Source: a gamma proteobacterium HIMB55
GTDB taxonomy: Bacteria > Pseudomonadota > Gammaproteobacteria > Pseudomonadales > Halieaceae
DNA: 64,000 nucleotides
Direction: 5' to 3'
NCBI GenBank assembly: GCA_000227505.4
Contig: AGIF02000001.1
Location: forward strand, 1,818,035-1,882,034
A model generated the notes under the pieces. That model had not been told where the DNA came from, ran no database searches, and saw nothing but the letters and a program-made list of their open reading frames with translations. Positions 1-8,972 of the stretch are shown one piece after another (the stretch's first letter is position 1; every line of letters begins with the position of its first letter). The position numbers and the translations under genes are program-made.

Positions 1-495
1 GTCCTATCTCAGGGTGTAGAGGCAGTGCCCAATTCAACGCGCATGCTCTACGCACGAGCCAATTTACTGGAGAGAGCTGGGCGCTTTGCTGCCGCAGAGA
101 GTGACTACCGAAGTGTTCTTGAACTCACTCCCGGAGATGCAGGTGCCCTCAATGCACTTGGCTATGCACTGACGAACAACACTGAACGATTCTCTGAGGC
201 TGCAGAGCTTCTTGAAGAGGCCATTGCGAAAGACCCGCGCAACCCGGCAATCATCGACAGTTTGGGATGGGTTTATTTCAAATTAGGAAAAAATCGTCAG
301 GCCGAAGTGCTACTCAAAGAAGCATACCAACAGTACCCAGACCCTGAAGTTGCGGCTCATTTGATCGAACTCCTATGGTCAGTGGGACGCGAAATCGAGG
401 CCCGCGACTTGATGACAGCACAGTTAAAAACATCGCCCAATAACACCTTGCTCATCGATACGGCGATGCGACTCGCAATACCTCTCCCAAAGTGA
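1..495 (+). CDS. TPR-repeat protein, C-terminal part (cut by left edge)
   Basis: The reading frame is open to the first base of the window, so the N-terminus is missing; 164 residues are visible. They form helical pairs with tetratricopeptide character (for example ALNALGYAL, IIDSLGWVYFKLGK and AEVLLKEAY), which normally act as a protein-protein interaction scaffold. The gene ends 7 bp before lolB. A TPR lipoprotein gene directly upstream of lolB-ispE is a common arrangement in Pseudomonas-like Gammaproteobacteria, so this is probably that protein, perhaps exported. The specific partner cannot be told from this fragment. A GTG at 25 is an internal codon rather than the start. Confidence 0.85.
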   Translation, partial: VLSQGVEAVPNSTRMLYARANLLERAGRFAAAESDYRSVLELTPGDAGALNALGYALTNNTERFSEAAELLEEAIAKDPRNPAIIDSLGWVYFKLGKNRQAEVLLKEAYQQYPDPEVAAHLIELLWSVGREIEARDLMTAQLKTSPNNTLLIDTAMRLAIPLPK

Positions 496-502
496 GACGG
501 TA

Positions 503-1048
503 ATGGATATACGTGGGCTTTTGATTACTCTGATGATGGCCATAGCCATGACGGGGTGTGCACATCAAACCCGCACCATAATTCCGCAACCTATTTCAAC
601 CGAGTCTCAGGTATCACTCACAGAGCCTTGGATCGCGAAGGGCAAATTATTGGTAACAACGGAGGGCTCCAAGCAGTCGCTACGTTTTAATTGGCACCAC
701 AATACTGCCGCAGATGACATCATCAGCATTGGGGATACACTCGGTATTCGACAGCTTGAACTCCATGAACGTAACGGGGTGCTATTTCAACGACTGGCCG
801 ACGGCACTCTCCAGCCCATTCATACTCATCAGCTTGAGGGAGAGCTCAGCGCGCTCAGTTTGCTGTCACCATCCGATTTGGCCAAAGCCTTGACTGGGAA
901 AACATTGATCTCCAAAGCTGTGCGCTCAGAGGTTACGGCTTGGCAGTCGGTTGATGGCATCAACGCGCCACGCGTTATTCAATTGAAAGCGACTGGCATC
1001 GCAGTAAAGGTCGTTATCAACCGTTGGGAACTGACCAAAAATGTCTAG
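503..1048 (+). CDS. lolB: Outer-membrane lipoprotein LolB
   Basis: 181 residues with a short hydrophobic signal and a lipobox ending in MTGC, lipidated Cys at residue 19. LolB is the outer-membrane acceptor that takes lipoproteins from the periplasmic chaperone LolA and inserts them into the inner leaflet. The body has the expected small open beta-barrel pattern, beginning around WIAKGKLLV and ending with basic strands near INRWEL. Identification also rests on position: it is 7 bp downstream of the TPR gene and overlaps the ispE start by 8 bp, the classical lolB-ispE pair. Sequence similarity in this family is low, so context carries weight. Confidence 0.85.
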   Translation: MDIRGLLITLMMAIAMTGCAHQTRTIIPQPISTESQVSLTEPWIAKGKLLVTTEGSKQSLRFNWHHNTAADDIISIGDTLGIRQLELHERNGVLFQRLADGTLQPIHTHQLEGELSALSLLSPSDLAKALTGKTLISKAVRSEVTAWQSVDGINAPRVIQLKATGIAVKVVINRWELTKNV

Positions 1049-1862
1049 CAATGCAATCGAAGTGCTCAGCCCCGCGAAATTGAATTTGTTTCTTCATGTG
1101 ACTGGGCGTCAAGCTAACGGATATCACGAGCTGCAAACCGTCTTTCAACTCCTTAACTGGGGAGATACCCTCAGGTTCGAATTAAGCGACATACCAGGCG
1201 TTCACCTGACCTCCGATCTCAGCGGGGTCAACCCTACTGACAACCTAATCATCCGCGCTGCAAACTTATTGTCCCTACCGAGTGATGCGGGCGTCTCGGT
1301 CACCGTTGAGAAAGTTATCCCTATGGGCGGCGGCCTTGGAGGCGGAAGCTCTAATGCAGCAGTCACGATGCTTGCACTGAATAAGCTCTTAGCGCTGGGG
1401 TACAGCGTTGATGAGATGGCCAATATGGGTGCGGCTTTAGGTGCTGACGTCCCTGTATTTGTGCGTGGACAATCGGCATGGGGCGAGGGTATAGGTGAGA
1501 AGCTGACCCCGATTGAGCTCCCAAATCGCTGGTATGTAATTATTTACCCCAATTGTCATGTCTCAACACAGGAAATCTTCACCGCTCCAGAATTGACACG
1601 CAATACTCCGCCAATTACAGTGTCGGCCTTTTTCGACGGGGCGGTACGCAACGACCTCCAACCAGTGGTTGAGGCGCGTTATGAACCAGTGAAAACAGCC
1701 TTGGAATGGCTGTCTGAACGCGGCTCCGCGATGATGACCGGAAGCGGCGCGTGTGTATTCGCCGCGTACGACGAACGCGAAATAGCCGAGCAAGTTGCTG
1801 GCGAGGCCGCGGGCCCATTTAAGGCCTTCGTCGCAGAGGGAATTAATCGCTACTCATTGTAG
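1041..1862 (+). CDS. ispE: 4-diphosphocytidyl-2-C-methyl-D-erythritol kinase
   Basis: 273 residues, normal family length. IspE phosphorylates CDP-methylerythritol with ATP in the cytoplasmic MEP pathway to isoprenoids. The GHMP-kinase fold is clear: substrate-side Lys13 in PAKLNLFLHV, the glycine-rich ATP loop PMGGGLGGGSSNA at residues 94-106, Asp136 in GADVPVF as catalytic base, and a C-terminal MTGSGACVFA motif. The ATG at 1041 overlaps the end of lolB by 8 bp, which implies translational coupling. A glutamine tRNA follows. Confidence 0.97.
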   Translation: MSSNAIEVLSPAKLNLFLHVTGRQANGYHELQTVFQLLNWGDTLRFELSDIPGVHLTSDLSGVNPTDNLIIRAANLLSLPSDAGVSVTVEKVIPMGGGLGGGSSNAAVTMLALNKLLALGYSVDEMANMGAALGADVPVFVRGQSAWGEGIGEKLTPIELPNRWYVIIYPNCHVSTQEIFTAPELTRNTPPITVSAFFDGAVRNDLQPVVEARYEPVKTALEWLSERGSAMMTGSGACVFAAYDEREIAEQVAGEAAGPFKAFVAEGINRYSL

Positions 1863-1879
1863 TAGCATTGACAAATTAT

Positions 1880-1954
1880 TGGGGCGTCGCCAAGCGGCAA
1901 GGCAGCGGGTTTTGATCCCGCCATTCGGAGGTTCGAATCCTCCCGCCCCAGCCA
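1880..1954 (+). tRNA. tRNA-Gln (anticodon TTG)
   Basis: A full cloverleaf can be drawn. The acceptor stem tggggcg (1880-1886) pairs with cgcccca (1944-1950), followed by discriminator G and an encoded CCA. The anticodon stem gcggg/cccgc holds the loop ttttgat, giving TTG. The T arm contains gttcgaatc. The position between ispE and prs is the usual one for this tRNA in gammaproteobacteria. Processing from the ispE transcript is likely, since there is little room for a separate promoter. Confidence 0.97.
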
Positions 1955-1978
1955 TTTTCTACTCGCAGGATGCCCCGC

Positions 1979-2929
1979 ATGTCTTCGAAAATGATGGTCT
2001 TTACGGGCAACTCAAACCCCGACTTAGCTAGGAAGGTAGCGAGCCGCCTTTATCTCGAGCTAGGCAGCGCCAAAGTTGGAAAATTCTCCGATGGTGAGAT
2101 CACCGTTGAGCTCAACGAGAATGTTCGAGGCAAGGACGTTTTCGTACTGCAAAGCACCTGCGAGCCGACGAACGACAATCTGATGGAGCTGTTGCTCACC
2201 ATCGACGCTCTTCGGCGAGCGTCCGCAGGCCGCATTACAGCAGTTGTCCCCTACTTCGGCTACGCGAGACAAGATCGACGTGTAAGATCGTCTCGTGTCC
2301 CGATCTCCGCCAAGGTGGTTGCGGACATGATGGTTAGCGTAGGCGTCGACCGTGTACTCACCGTAGACCTTCACGCTGAGCAGATTCAGGGCTTCTTCAC
2401 CTGCCCCGTGGACAACGTTTACGCCTCACCCATCCTTAACGACGATATTGTTGCCAGCAAATATAAAGACGTCGTGGTGGTATCTCCCGATATCGGCGGC
2501 GTGGTCAGAGCCCGCGCAATCGCAAAACAGCTCGATGATGCTGACCTAGCCATTATCGACAAGCGCCGACCGCGCGCCAACGAGTCTGAAGTGATGAACC
2601 TGATAGGTGATGTCGAAGGCCGCACCGCGATCATGGTCGATGACATGGTTGATACTGCAGGGACGCTTTGCTCCGCAGCCAACGCGCTTAAAGAGCGTGG
2701 CGCGAAAAAAGTGGTCGCCTACTGCACGCACGCCGTACTTTCAGGCAAGGCGCTCGACAACGTACGCAACTCGCAGCTCGATGAGTTAGTGGTAACTGAC
2801 ACCATTCCACTGAGCGCTGAAGCAAGAAGCATCCCAAAAATCCGCCAGCTAACCCTCGCGGATTTGCTCGCAGAATCGATTCGTCGAGTGAGCAACGAAG
2901 AATCCATTAGCGCACTGTTTGACGCATAA
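1979..2929 (+). CDS. prs: Ribose-phosphate pyrophosphokinase
   Basis: About 316 residues from the chosen start. The enzyme makes PRPP from ribose-5-phosphate and ATP for purine, pyrimidine, His, Trp and NAD synthesis. Seen directly: the N-terminal [13 protein letters not shown] signature, the ATP-binding flexible loop [12 protein letters not shown], a metal/substrate histidine in [12 protein letters not shown], and the PRPP loop [12 protein letters not shown]. The open frame begins at 1970, but I choose ATG 1979 because an AGGA lies 8 bp before it and the resulting N-terminus matches known Prs proteins. Confidence 0.97.
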   Translation: MSSKMMVFTGNSNPDLARKVASRLYLELGSAKVGKFSDGEITVELNENVRGKDVFVLQSTCEPTNDNLMELLLTIDALRRASAGRITAVVPYFGYARQDRRVRSSRVPISAKVVADMMVSVGVDRVLTVDLHAEQIQGFFTCPVDNVYASPILNDDIVASKYKDVVVVSPDIGGVVRARAIAKQLDDADLAIIDKRRPRANESEVMNLIGDVEGRTAIMVDDMVDTAGTLCSAANALKERGAKKVVAYCTHAVLSGKALDNVRNSQLDELVVTDTIPLSAEARSIPKIRQLTLADLLAESIRRVSNEESISALFDA

Positions 2930-2947
2930 AACAGTGTAAACCCACCC

Positions 2948-2982
2948 ACCCTCCAACTGGTCGCAGGTTTGAGGGTGTTTTT
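2948..2982 (+). terminator. Intrinsic terminator after prs
   Basis: Inverted repeat accctccaac (2948-2957) with gtttgagggt (2967-2976), one mismatch and a 9-nt loop, followed by a T run at 2978-2982. It lies 18 bp after the prs stop and 17 bp before rplY, so it may act as a partial terminator or attenuator between the two genes. Confidence 0.65.
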
Positions 2983-2999
2983 GTCAAAGGAGACAGACC

Positions 3000-3671
3000 A
3001 TGTCTGACACTTTTGTAGTAGAAGCCGAGCTTCGTAGCGATGAAGGGAAAGGTGCGAGCCGCCGCCTTCGCCGACTCGAAGCAAAAGTACCCGCCATCAT
3101 TTATGGAGGCGATAGTGCCCCTGTAAGCCTTTCGCTGATCCGCAAGGACCTCGAAAAACACCTCGAAAAAGAGGCGTTTTACTCAGCGATTATCGAAGTT
3201 GCTTACGATGGCAAAAAAGAAAAAGCGATCTTGAAGGCGCTTCAGCGTCACCCTGCAAAGGATTTCCCAATGCACGCTGACTTCTTCCGAGTTGAAGCAG
3301 ACAAGGCGATCAAGGTCTCCGTGCCACTGCACTTTGTTAATGAAGAAACCTGCGTCGGTGTCAAGCTGGGTGGTGGTCGTATCCAGCACACAGTCAACGA
3401 AGTGGAAGTCCTTGCACTCCCTGCTGACCTACCTGAGTTCATCGAAGTCGATATGGCAGACATTCAAGTGGGCGACATCGTTCACCTCTCAGATCTCAAG
3501 TTACCCGACGGCGTTACCTCTACTGCTCTCGCATTAGGCGAGGACCGTGACATGGGTGTGGCGAGTGTTCTTGCACCTCGCGGTGGCAAAGGAGCTGCTG
3601 GTGCAGCGGACGACGCCGAAGAAGAATCTGCTGACGACGCAGCTAGCGAAGACGCCGGCGACGAGAGCTAA
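3000..3671 (+). CDS. rplY: 50S ribosomal protein L25/Ctc (TL5 form)
   Basis: 223 residues, the long two-domain form. It binds 5S rRNA in the central protuberance of the 50S subunit. The N-terminal L25 domain (about residues 1-95) carries the GASRRLRR and PAIIYGG motifs; a CTC/TL5 beta domain follows (about 100-185, PADLPEFIEVD). The last 25 or so residues are a very acidic Ala/Asp/Glu/Ser tail, common in this group. A GGAG-like site precedes the ATG. The gene sits in the prs-rplY-pth-ychF order. Confidence 0.95.
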   Translation: MSDTFVVEAELRSDEGKGASRRLRRLEAKVPAIIYGGDSAPVSLSLIRKDLEKHLEKEAFYSAIIEVAYDGKKEKAILKALQRHPAKDFPMHADFFRVEADKAIKVSVPLHFVNEETCVGVKLGGGRIQHTVNEVEVLALPADLPEFIEVDMADIQVGDIVHLSDLKLPDGVTSTALALGEDRDMGVASVLAPRGGKGAAGAADDAEEESADDAASEDAGDES

Positions 3672-3673
3672 CA

Positions 3674-4276
3674 GTGAAGCCCAGTATTCGACTCATTGTC
3701 GGTCTGGGTAACCCTGGCGAAAAATATATCGGCACTCGCCATAATGCGGGTGCCGATTTCGTTTCGGCGGTAGCAAAACTCAACGCTATCGAACTCAAAG
3801 CTGACAAAAAGGTGGCCGGCCGAATTGGGCGCGGTATCGTAAACGGGCAAGACACACGCCTGTTAATCCCTGACACCTTCATGAACCACAGCGGTAAAGC
3901 TGTGGGACTTGCAGCCAAGTATTTTCAAATAAGCCCCGAGCATATCCTCATTGCTCACGATGAGCTCGATATGCCACCGGGCGCAAGCCGCTTTAAGTTT
4001 GATGGCGGACACGGCGGTCATAATGGGCTTCGCGATATCATTCCAGCGCTTGGTGGGAGTCGCGCGTTTTGGCGCCTACGCGTTGGCATTGGGCACCCGG
4101 GCAATGCAAACAAAGTATCGGCTTGGGTGCTGAACAAAGCATCAAAGATTGAACAGGCACTTATCGATCAATCTCAGAACGAAGCCATTAGGGCACTGGA
4201 GCTACTCATGGCAGGCGATGACGTGAAAGCCATGACGCAATTACACAGTAATGACAAAACAAAAGACGACCTCTAA
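3674..4276 (+). CDS. pth: Peptidyl-tRNA hydrolase
   Basis: 200 residues. It releases tRNA from dropped-off peptidyl-tRNA in the cytoplasm. Family marks: [10 protein letters not shown] at the N-terminus, catalytic His23 in [14 protein letters not shown] with the substrate-binding Asn, HDELDMPPG with the catalytic Asp, and the [12 protein letters not shown] signature. The start is a GTG three bases after the rplY stop, so the two are very likely translated from the same message. Confidence 0.97.
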   Translation: MKPSIRLIVGLGNPGEKYIGTRHNAGADFVSAVAKLNAIELKADKKVAGRIGRGIVNGQDTRLLIPDTFMNHSGKAVGLAAKYFQISPEHILIAHDELDMPPGASRFKFDGGHGGHNGLRDIIPALGGSRAFWRLRVGIGHPGNANKVSAWVLNKASKIEQALIDQSQNEAIRALELLMAGDDVKAMTQLHSNDKTKDDL

Positions 4277-4287
4277 GGACAGTTTCT

Positions 4288-5382
4288 ATGGGTATTAAAT
4301 GTGGCATTGTTGGCCTTCCAAACGTTGGCAAATCAACGCTGTTTAATGCGCTCACCAAAGCAGGTATTGATGCTGAAAACTTCCCGTTCTGTACCATCGA
4401 ACCCAATGCTGGCGTGGTATCGGTCCCCGACCCTCGACAGGATGCGATCCAAGCCTTAGTGAATCCAGAGCGCTGCATCCCCGCAACCATGGAGTTTGTA
4501 GATATTGCAGGCTTGGTCGCTGGCGCGTCTAAAGGCGAAGGACTTGGTAACCAGTTTCTTGCAAATATTCGTGAGACGGATGCCATCGCGCATGTGGTGC
4601 GCTGCTTTGAAGATCCAAATGTGATTCACGTAGCGAATCAAATCGATCCGCTGGCAGATATTGAAACCATCAATACAGAGCTTGCTCTCGCCGATCTTGA
4701 GAGCTGTGAGAAGCAGTTGCAGCGGGTTATTCGAACCGCAAAGAGTGGCGACAAAACAGCTGTTGCTACCAAAGCACTGCTCGAGGACAAGCTACTGCCT
4801 CATTTAAACGAGGCGCTTCCGGTTCGTGCACTCGATCTCGATGAGAACGAGCAAGCCCTCGTAAAAATGATGCACCTTCTCACCACAAAGCCAACGATGT
4901 ACATCGCCAATGTTGCCGAAGACGGCTTTGAGGACAATCCACATCTTGATGCGGTTAAGCAATTTGCCGAAGCCGAGAACGCCGGTGTCGTCGCTATTTG
5001 TAACAAACTCGAGTCTGAGATTTCAGAACTGGAAGACGATGAAAAACTCGAATTCCTCGCTGATATGGGCATGGAAGAATCTGGCCTCGATCGCACGATT
5101 CGCGCGGGCTACGCTCTACTCAACCTGCAGACCTACTTTACGGCAGGCCCCAAAGAAGTAAGAGCATGGACAGTGAAAGTGGGGGCCACGGCTCCAGAAG
5201 CTGCGGGCGTTATTCACACTGACTTCCAAAAGGGTTTCATTCGCGCCGAGGTAGTCGCCTACAATGATTTCATCAGTCTGAAAGGTGAATCGGGCGCCAA
5301 AGAAGCTGGCAAATGGCGACTAGAAGGAAAGGATTACACCGTTGCGGATGGTGACGTCATTCACTTCCGCTTCAATGTGTGA
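4288..5382 (+). CDS. ychF: Redox-regulated ATPase/GTPase YchF
   Basis: 364 residues, typical for YchF/Ola1, an Obg-family nucleotide hydrolase that prefers ATP and associates with ribosomes. The P-loop [10 protein letters not shown] spans residues 8-17; [22 protein letters not shown] supplies the DxxG/switch II region (split here only for description), and ICNKLESE supplies the specificity motif. The C-terminal TGS-like domain ends in [16 protein letters not shown]-type residues. The gene is 12 bp after pth and ends 3 bp from the convergent HDOD gene. Confidence 0.96.
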   Translation: MGIKCGIVGLPNVGKSTLFNALTKAGIDAENFPFCTIEPNAGVVSVPDPRQDAIQALVNPERCIPATMEFVDIAGLVAGASKGEGLGNQFLANIRETDAIAHVVRCFEDPNVIHVANQIDPLADIETINTELALADLESCEKQLQRVIRTAKSGDKTAVATKALLEDKLLPHLNEALPVRALDLDENEQALVKMMHLLTTKPTMYIANVAEDGFEDNPHLDAVKQFAEAENAGVVAICNKLESEISELEDDEKLEFLADMGMEESGLDRTIRAGYALLNLQTYFTAGPKEVRAWTVKVGATAPEAAGVIHTDFQKGFIRAEVVAYNDFISLKGESGAKEAGKWRLEGKDYTVADGDVIHFRFNV

Positions 5383-5385
5383 GCG

Positions 5386-6396
5386 CTAAATCGCAAGCGC
5401 AGCCCTGACCTGCTCGATATCGTGACGTGCCGCAGTGAGGACAGCTACCCCCTTCCCGGCCTCATCAAGTGTTAGTCCCAAATGCTTCACAGCAGGCGCT
5501 CGACGCAGGTCGGCCGTTTTCTCGCCGGGGATGCCGGACAACAAATGCAATTGAGCGACCTGAACTAAATCGACCAGACGGACCACCTGCTCGGACGCTC
5601 GCTCAAAGTTGTCCGCATGCAGTGCAGCGAAGACAAACTCTTCATCTAGATTCCATTGACGCAACATCAACGCACCCAACTTCCCGCTTAAGTGTTCAAT
5701 AGCTTCTGTTAAAGCTTCATCACTTAGCTCATCAGTAGAGAACGCATTGGCGTATTTGATGATCGCCAGCTCCCCAATATCGTGGACCAAACCAGCCAGT
5801 AACGCCTGATCAGGGTCAACGCCCACCTGATGACGGGCCAGAACCGAGCAATTGGCAGCAACTCGAGCACTGTGCTCCCACAACTCGCGCATTCTCCTCC
5901 GGAGTCTCGGTTGCTCGGTCACAAATATTTGTTTGATCGTAAGCCCCGTCACGATATCCCGAACGGCGGTCATACCGATTCGTGCTACCGCCTCATTCAG
6001 CGACTGAATGGGTTCATAGCCCGCATAAAGAGGAGAGTTCGCGACCTGAATTAGCTTCGTCGTGATGGCGATATCGGTTTGAATAATCAGCGTCAGGTCA
6101 GATGCTGACGACGATGGATCTTGCGTTTTTCGCCTCACCGCAAGACCGAGTTCCGGCATGATTGGCAATTCAAGCTCGTCGTTGAGCGCATCACGAACAA
6201 TCTGACGCACAAAAGCACCTGCCGCCTCCGGTAAGTCTGCGAGGTCCAAGTCAGATTCAGCGATCACAATTTCCGGCTCAATCCAATCACGCTCAGCCGT
6301 GCCAGAAACTTGCAGAGAGTCACTGGGCACAGAAGCTTTTGAATGATCTGCGGAGTTGTTAGAACCACCGAATAGTCGGCGAAAAGGCTTCAACAT
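5386..6396 (-). CDS. HDOD-domain signalling protein
   Basis: About 336 residues from the preferred ATG at 6396; the frame extends to a TTG at 6426. After a low-complexity N-terminal stretch of about 80 residues comes an HDOD domain (helical HD-related output domain), with LPIMPELGLAVRR at its start and the HD-like motif GLVHDIGELAIIKYA in the middle. HDOD proteins usually act in signal transduction linked to c-di-GMP, motility or stress, without proven hydrolase activity. It is convergent with ychF and is transcribed alone. The precise role is unknown. Confidence 0.85.
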   Translation of the reverse strand: MLKPFRRLFGGSNNSADHSKASVPSDSLQVSGTAERDWIEPEIVIAESDLDLADLPEAAGAFVRQIVRDALNDELELPIMPELGLAVRRKTQDPSSSASDLTLIIQTDIAITTKLIQVANSPLYAGYEPIQSLNEAVARIGMTAVRDIVTGLTIKQIFVTEQPRLRRRMRELWEHSARVAANCSVLARHQVGVDPDQALLAGLVHDIGELAIIKYANAFSTDELSDEALTEAIEHLSGKLGALMLRQWNLDEEFVFAALHADNFERASEQVVRLVDLVQVAQLHLLSGIPGEKTADLRRAPAVKHLGLTLDEAGKGVAVLTAARHDIEQVRAALAI

Positions 6397-6468
6397 TGAT
6401 TTTCTGGCCAAGCGCTTAGAGAGCAAACAGTAAGGCGCGAAAAAGTAACAAATTCAAGCTGCAGGACA

Positions 6469-6497
6469 TTGACCTGTGATCTATTTCTCGACACACT
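6469..6497 (+). promoter_or_regulatory. Possible promoter of tRNA-Met
   Basis: TTGACC at 6469-6474, a 17-bp spacer, and a weak -10 hexamer CACACT at 6492-6497, twelve bases before the tRNA. The GC-rich stretch between the -10 and the start (acgcgccctcg) resembles the discriminator of stringently controlled stable-RNA promoters. The -10 is poor, so the call is tentative. Confidence 0.4.
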
Positions 6498-6509
6498 ACG
6501 CGCCCTCGT

Positions 6510-6586
6510 GGCTACGTAGCTCAGCTGGTTAGAGCACAGCATTCATAATGCTGGGGTCGGTGGTTCAAGTCCACCCGTAGCTACCA
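6510..6586 (+). tRNA. tRNA-Met, elongator (anticodon CAT)
   Basis: Acceptor ggctacg (6510-6516) pairs with cgtagct (6576-6582) with a terminal G-T wobble, then discriminator A and encoded CCA. The anticodon arm cagca-ttcataa-tgctg gives CAT. The 5' half (ggctacgtagctcag) matches the elongator tRNA-Met of enterobacteria rather than tRNA-Ile2 (which starts ggcccctt) or the initiator. Confidence 0.93.
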
Positions 6587-6596
6587 TCTATTCCTG

Positions 6597-6626
6597 AAAA
6601 GCAGCGGCCTTTATCGCTGCTTTTTT
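6597..6626 (+). terminator. Intrinsic terminator after tRNA-Met
   Basis: Perfect stem aaaagcagcg (6597-6606) with cgctgctttt (6615-6624), an 8-nt loop, and six T residues at 6621-6626. It lies ten bases after the tRNA CCA end. Confidence 0.9.
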
Positions 6627-6698
6627 ATGTCTGAATCGCGACTATTTGTTACTTCTGAAACACCAAAAAGTCGCTATCCATGGCTCTTTTGCGTCTGC

Positions 6699-7643
6699 TT
6701 ACTTCCGAGCTTGCTCGAAAAAATAATTCGCCATCATAAGGTCGAGATGGGCGCCACCGCCATTCTTGAAGACAGTGGTTTCATTGCGATATCGCTCAAA
6801 GTCGTCACCTCCGACCAGCTCGTAAAGATCTCCCAAAACGTCGGAGGCTGTCACAACACCCGTAGAAATGGGTATGCGTAGTTCGCCGATATGCTCCAGA
6901 ACGGTTTCACGTGAATCGACAAAAAGCGATGGTGTTGAAATAAGCTCATCGTCAGCTTCCCGCATATCAGGGCCGTGCGCGCCAACAAGGTCGACATGTG
7001 CGCCCTGCTTAATCCACTCTCCCATGATGATCGGCGATCTGGCGCCTGTGGCACTTGTGACGATGTCTGCGCCTCGAACAGCCGCTTCGGCAGTCTCGCA
7101 GACCACCAGATCAAAAGAACATGTATCAGCAATAGCCTGAGCACGTTCATTCGTCCTACCCCATACACGAATATCGGTCAGCCGTGGGTACATCGCGGCG
7201 TACCCCTCAAGCAGTCCCCTAGCAATGGGACCCGTGCCCATTACCGCAAGAGATTTTGCATCCGATGACGCGAGATAATGGGCACCTAGAAGGGAGTCAG
7301 CAACGGTCTTCCAAAGCGTTAAGAAAGCTCCGTCCACTAGGCCTACCGGGTGCCCTCGCTCCTCGTCAAACAGTGTGAACAGTCCCTGCACACTCGGCGC
7401 TGGCGGTGAAAGTTCAGGGTTTCCCGGTCGTATGGTTACGGACTTAGTACCCGCACCCATCCCTGCAATAGCGGCGGAACGCGTCAGCAACTCACCCTTT
7501 GCCATCGAGGTGAGCATGTCGCTTAGGGTTGCTCTTGGAAAAGTGTGACCAACACGAAGCGCTTCTACCGCGTCAGTCCAGTTCAAGTGGCGAGTGAGCT
7601 CGGAGCCCAGGATCTGTAGTTCACCGATATTTGTGTCAGTCAA
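6699..7643 (-). CDS. Ornithine cyclodeaminase-family reductase, probable delta1-pyrroline-2-carboxylate reductase
   Basis: 314 residues of the ornithine cyclodeaminase/mu-crystallin fold: substrate-site Lys67 in GAGTKSVTIRPGN, GLVDGAFLTLWKT, and a Rossmann nucleotide-binding motif MGTGPIARG at residues 135-143. Within this family, members next to a trans-3-hydroxyproline dehydratase (LhpI type) reduce delta1-pyrroline-2-carboxylate to L-proline with NAD(P)H. The dehydratase-like gene lies 224 bp upstream on the same strand, so I infer that role. Other imine reductase or cyclodeaminase activity is possible. The start is a TTG at 7643, with no closer ATG available. Confidence 0.82.
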   Translation of the reverse strand: MTDTNIGELQILGSELTRHLNWTDAVEALRVGHTFPRATLSDMLTSMAKGELLTRSAAIAGMGAGTKSVTIRPGNPELSPPAPSVQGLFTLFDEERGHPVGLVDGAFLTLWKTVADSLLGAHYLASSDAKSLAVMGTGPIARGLLEGYAAMYPRLTDIRVWGRTNERAQAIADTCSFDLVVCETAEAAVRGADIVTSATGARSPIIMGEWIKQGAHVDLVGAHGPDMREADDELISTPSLFVDSRETVLEHIGELRIPISTGVVTASDVLGDLYELVGGDDFERYRNETTVFKNGGGAHLDLMMANYFFEQARK

Positions 7644-7867
7644 AACGTTGGTTAACTCCCCACTAATTCACCCTAACCGGGCACCTTACGTTCGGTAGCT
7701 TTTTGCACCGACCTCTCCGCGTAGCTTGTTTGTTCCTCTCCGGATAGCTCTCTAAACAGCTCTCCACATAGCAATCTACGTGTTTTTCCGTACAACCCAA
7801 CGCATGCCTCTCGAAGCGTCTTACCACAGCTTTCACTACCACTTTCTACTGCGATTACTAAGATTCT

Positions 7868-8884
7868 TTACGTCCCGGGCCAAGTATCAGCAACTCGATA
7901 CCCCTGTGGCCAAGGATCATCTGGCGCTAATAGGAGCTCCGATCGTCCATAAATCCATGCTCGACCGGTGAGAGAAGGCACAATTGCCGGCAGATCACCC
8001 ACCTGCGTTACTGCTTCGATCCGCCCTATAAATACTGAATCAATGATCGATCGTGCAGTCAGCATCGAACCTACATCCGCCTCGCCACGCGCCTGCAGCA
8101 AGGCTAGGTGGGCCGATACACCCGTGCCTGTTGGTGAGCGGTCAATTTTCCCGGGGCGAATCGCAACTGCGTGCCTAGTCTCACCGTCAACAACCGGCGT
8201 GCGAAACAGACAGAACGAAATGTGCTGCCAATCGGGATTTGTTGGGTGATGGAACCCCAACTGCTCGGTCGCGGCATCTGAAATTCTCACGCCCAGATCA
8301 GCGAGGTCTTTCGCCTCATCAGGCGAGAGCCTAAAGCCCAGTGCAGGTGCATCAACCACCGCAAAACTATCGCCGCCGTAGGCAGTATCAATCTGAATAC
8401 TTCCCAGACCCTCGACCTCAACGGCAGCATCAAGACGACCCGCGAAACTCGGGTGATTAGTGACCGTAACCGATTCCACGCGTCCGGACCGACACTCTGC
8501 CGTTACCCGGGCGAGACCACCCGGCGCCTCTAGTGTGAGAGTATTGGTTCCCTCCTTCATCGGAACGCGACCCATCTCAAGGAGTACGGTCGCAACACAC
8601 ATCGAGTTGGAACCCGACATTGGCGGCGTATCAGCAGGCTCCATAATGATAAAACCCGCATCTGCCTCCGGATGCTTAGGTGGCACGAGTAAATTAACGT
8701 GCTTGTGTACACCCCCACGTGGTTCGTTGAGCACAAAGTTGCGCAAGGCCTGATCACGAGCAATCCAACGCGATTGCTCCCATAAAGTCTCTCCCGGTGG
8801 AGGCGCAACACCCTCGACAATGACGTCACCCACCTCACCACAGGCATGGCATTGCACAATGTGAATAGGATCAGTGCCAAGCAT
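7868..8884 (-). CDS. Proline racemase-family trans-3-hydroxy-L-proline dehydratase (Ser/Thr type)
   Basis: 338 residues with the duplicated proline-racemase fold. Racemases and 4-hydroxyproline epimerases use a Cys/Cys pair. Here the first position is Ser90 (PPMSGSN) and the second is Thr252 (DRSPTGTG). The Ser/Thr pair is the hallmark of bacterial trans-3-hydroxy-L-proline dehydratases, which remove water to give delta1-pyrroline-2-carboxylate. A reductase for that product is the next gene downstream, and prolyl peptidases are upstream. ATG at 8884 is the first start. Function is inferred from residues and context. Confidence 0.85.
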   Translation of the reverse strand: MLGTDPIHIVQCHACGEVGDVIVEGVAPPPGETLWEQSRWIARDQALRNFVLNEPRGGVHKHVNLLVPPKHPEADAGFIIMEPADTPPMSGSNSMCVATVLLEMGRVPMKEGTNTLTLEAPGGLARVTAECRSGRVESVTVTNHPSFAGRLDAAVEVEGLGSIQIDTAYGGDSFAVVDAPALGFRLSPDEAKDLADLGVRISDAATEQLGFHHPTNPDWQHISFCLFRTPVVDGETRHAVAIRPGKIDRSPTGTGVSAHLALLQARGEADVGSMLTARSIIDSVFIGRIEAVTQVGDLPAIVPSLTGRAWIYGRSELLLAPDDPWPQGYRVADTWPGT

Positions 8885-8921
8885 GGCGTAACTCCAAGTG
8901 GTTGGTGTTTATCGGGCCTAT

Positions 8922-8951
8922 CTTGAGGCGATTATGCTTGAGGCGATTATG
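8922..8951. repeat. Perfect 15-bp tandem duplication upstream of the hydroxyproline dehydratase gene
   Basis: The unit cttgaggcgattatg occurs at 8922-8936 and again at 8937-8951 with no mismatch. It lies 38-67 bases upstream of the dehydratase ATG, in the 88-bp gap after the aminopeptidase gene. It could be a pair of operator half-sites or a chance slippage duplication. Confidence 0.9.
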
Positions 8952-8972
8952 GATACTCATTGGTGGTCATGC

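Noticed and set aside
6627-6881. 84-codon frame after the tRNA-Met terminator
   Set aside because: It is antisense to the end of the ornithine-cyclodeaminase-family gene and begins directly at the terminator T run.
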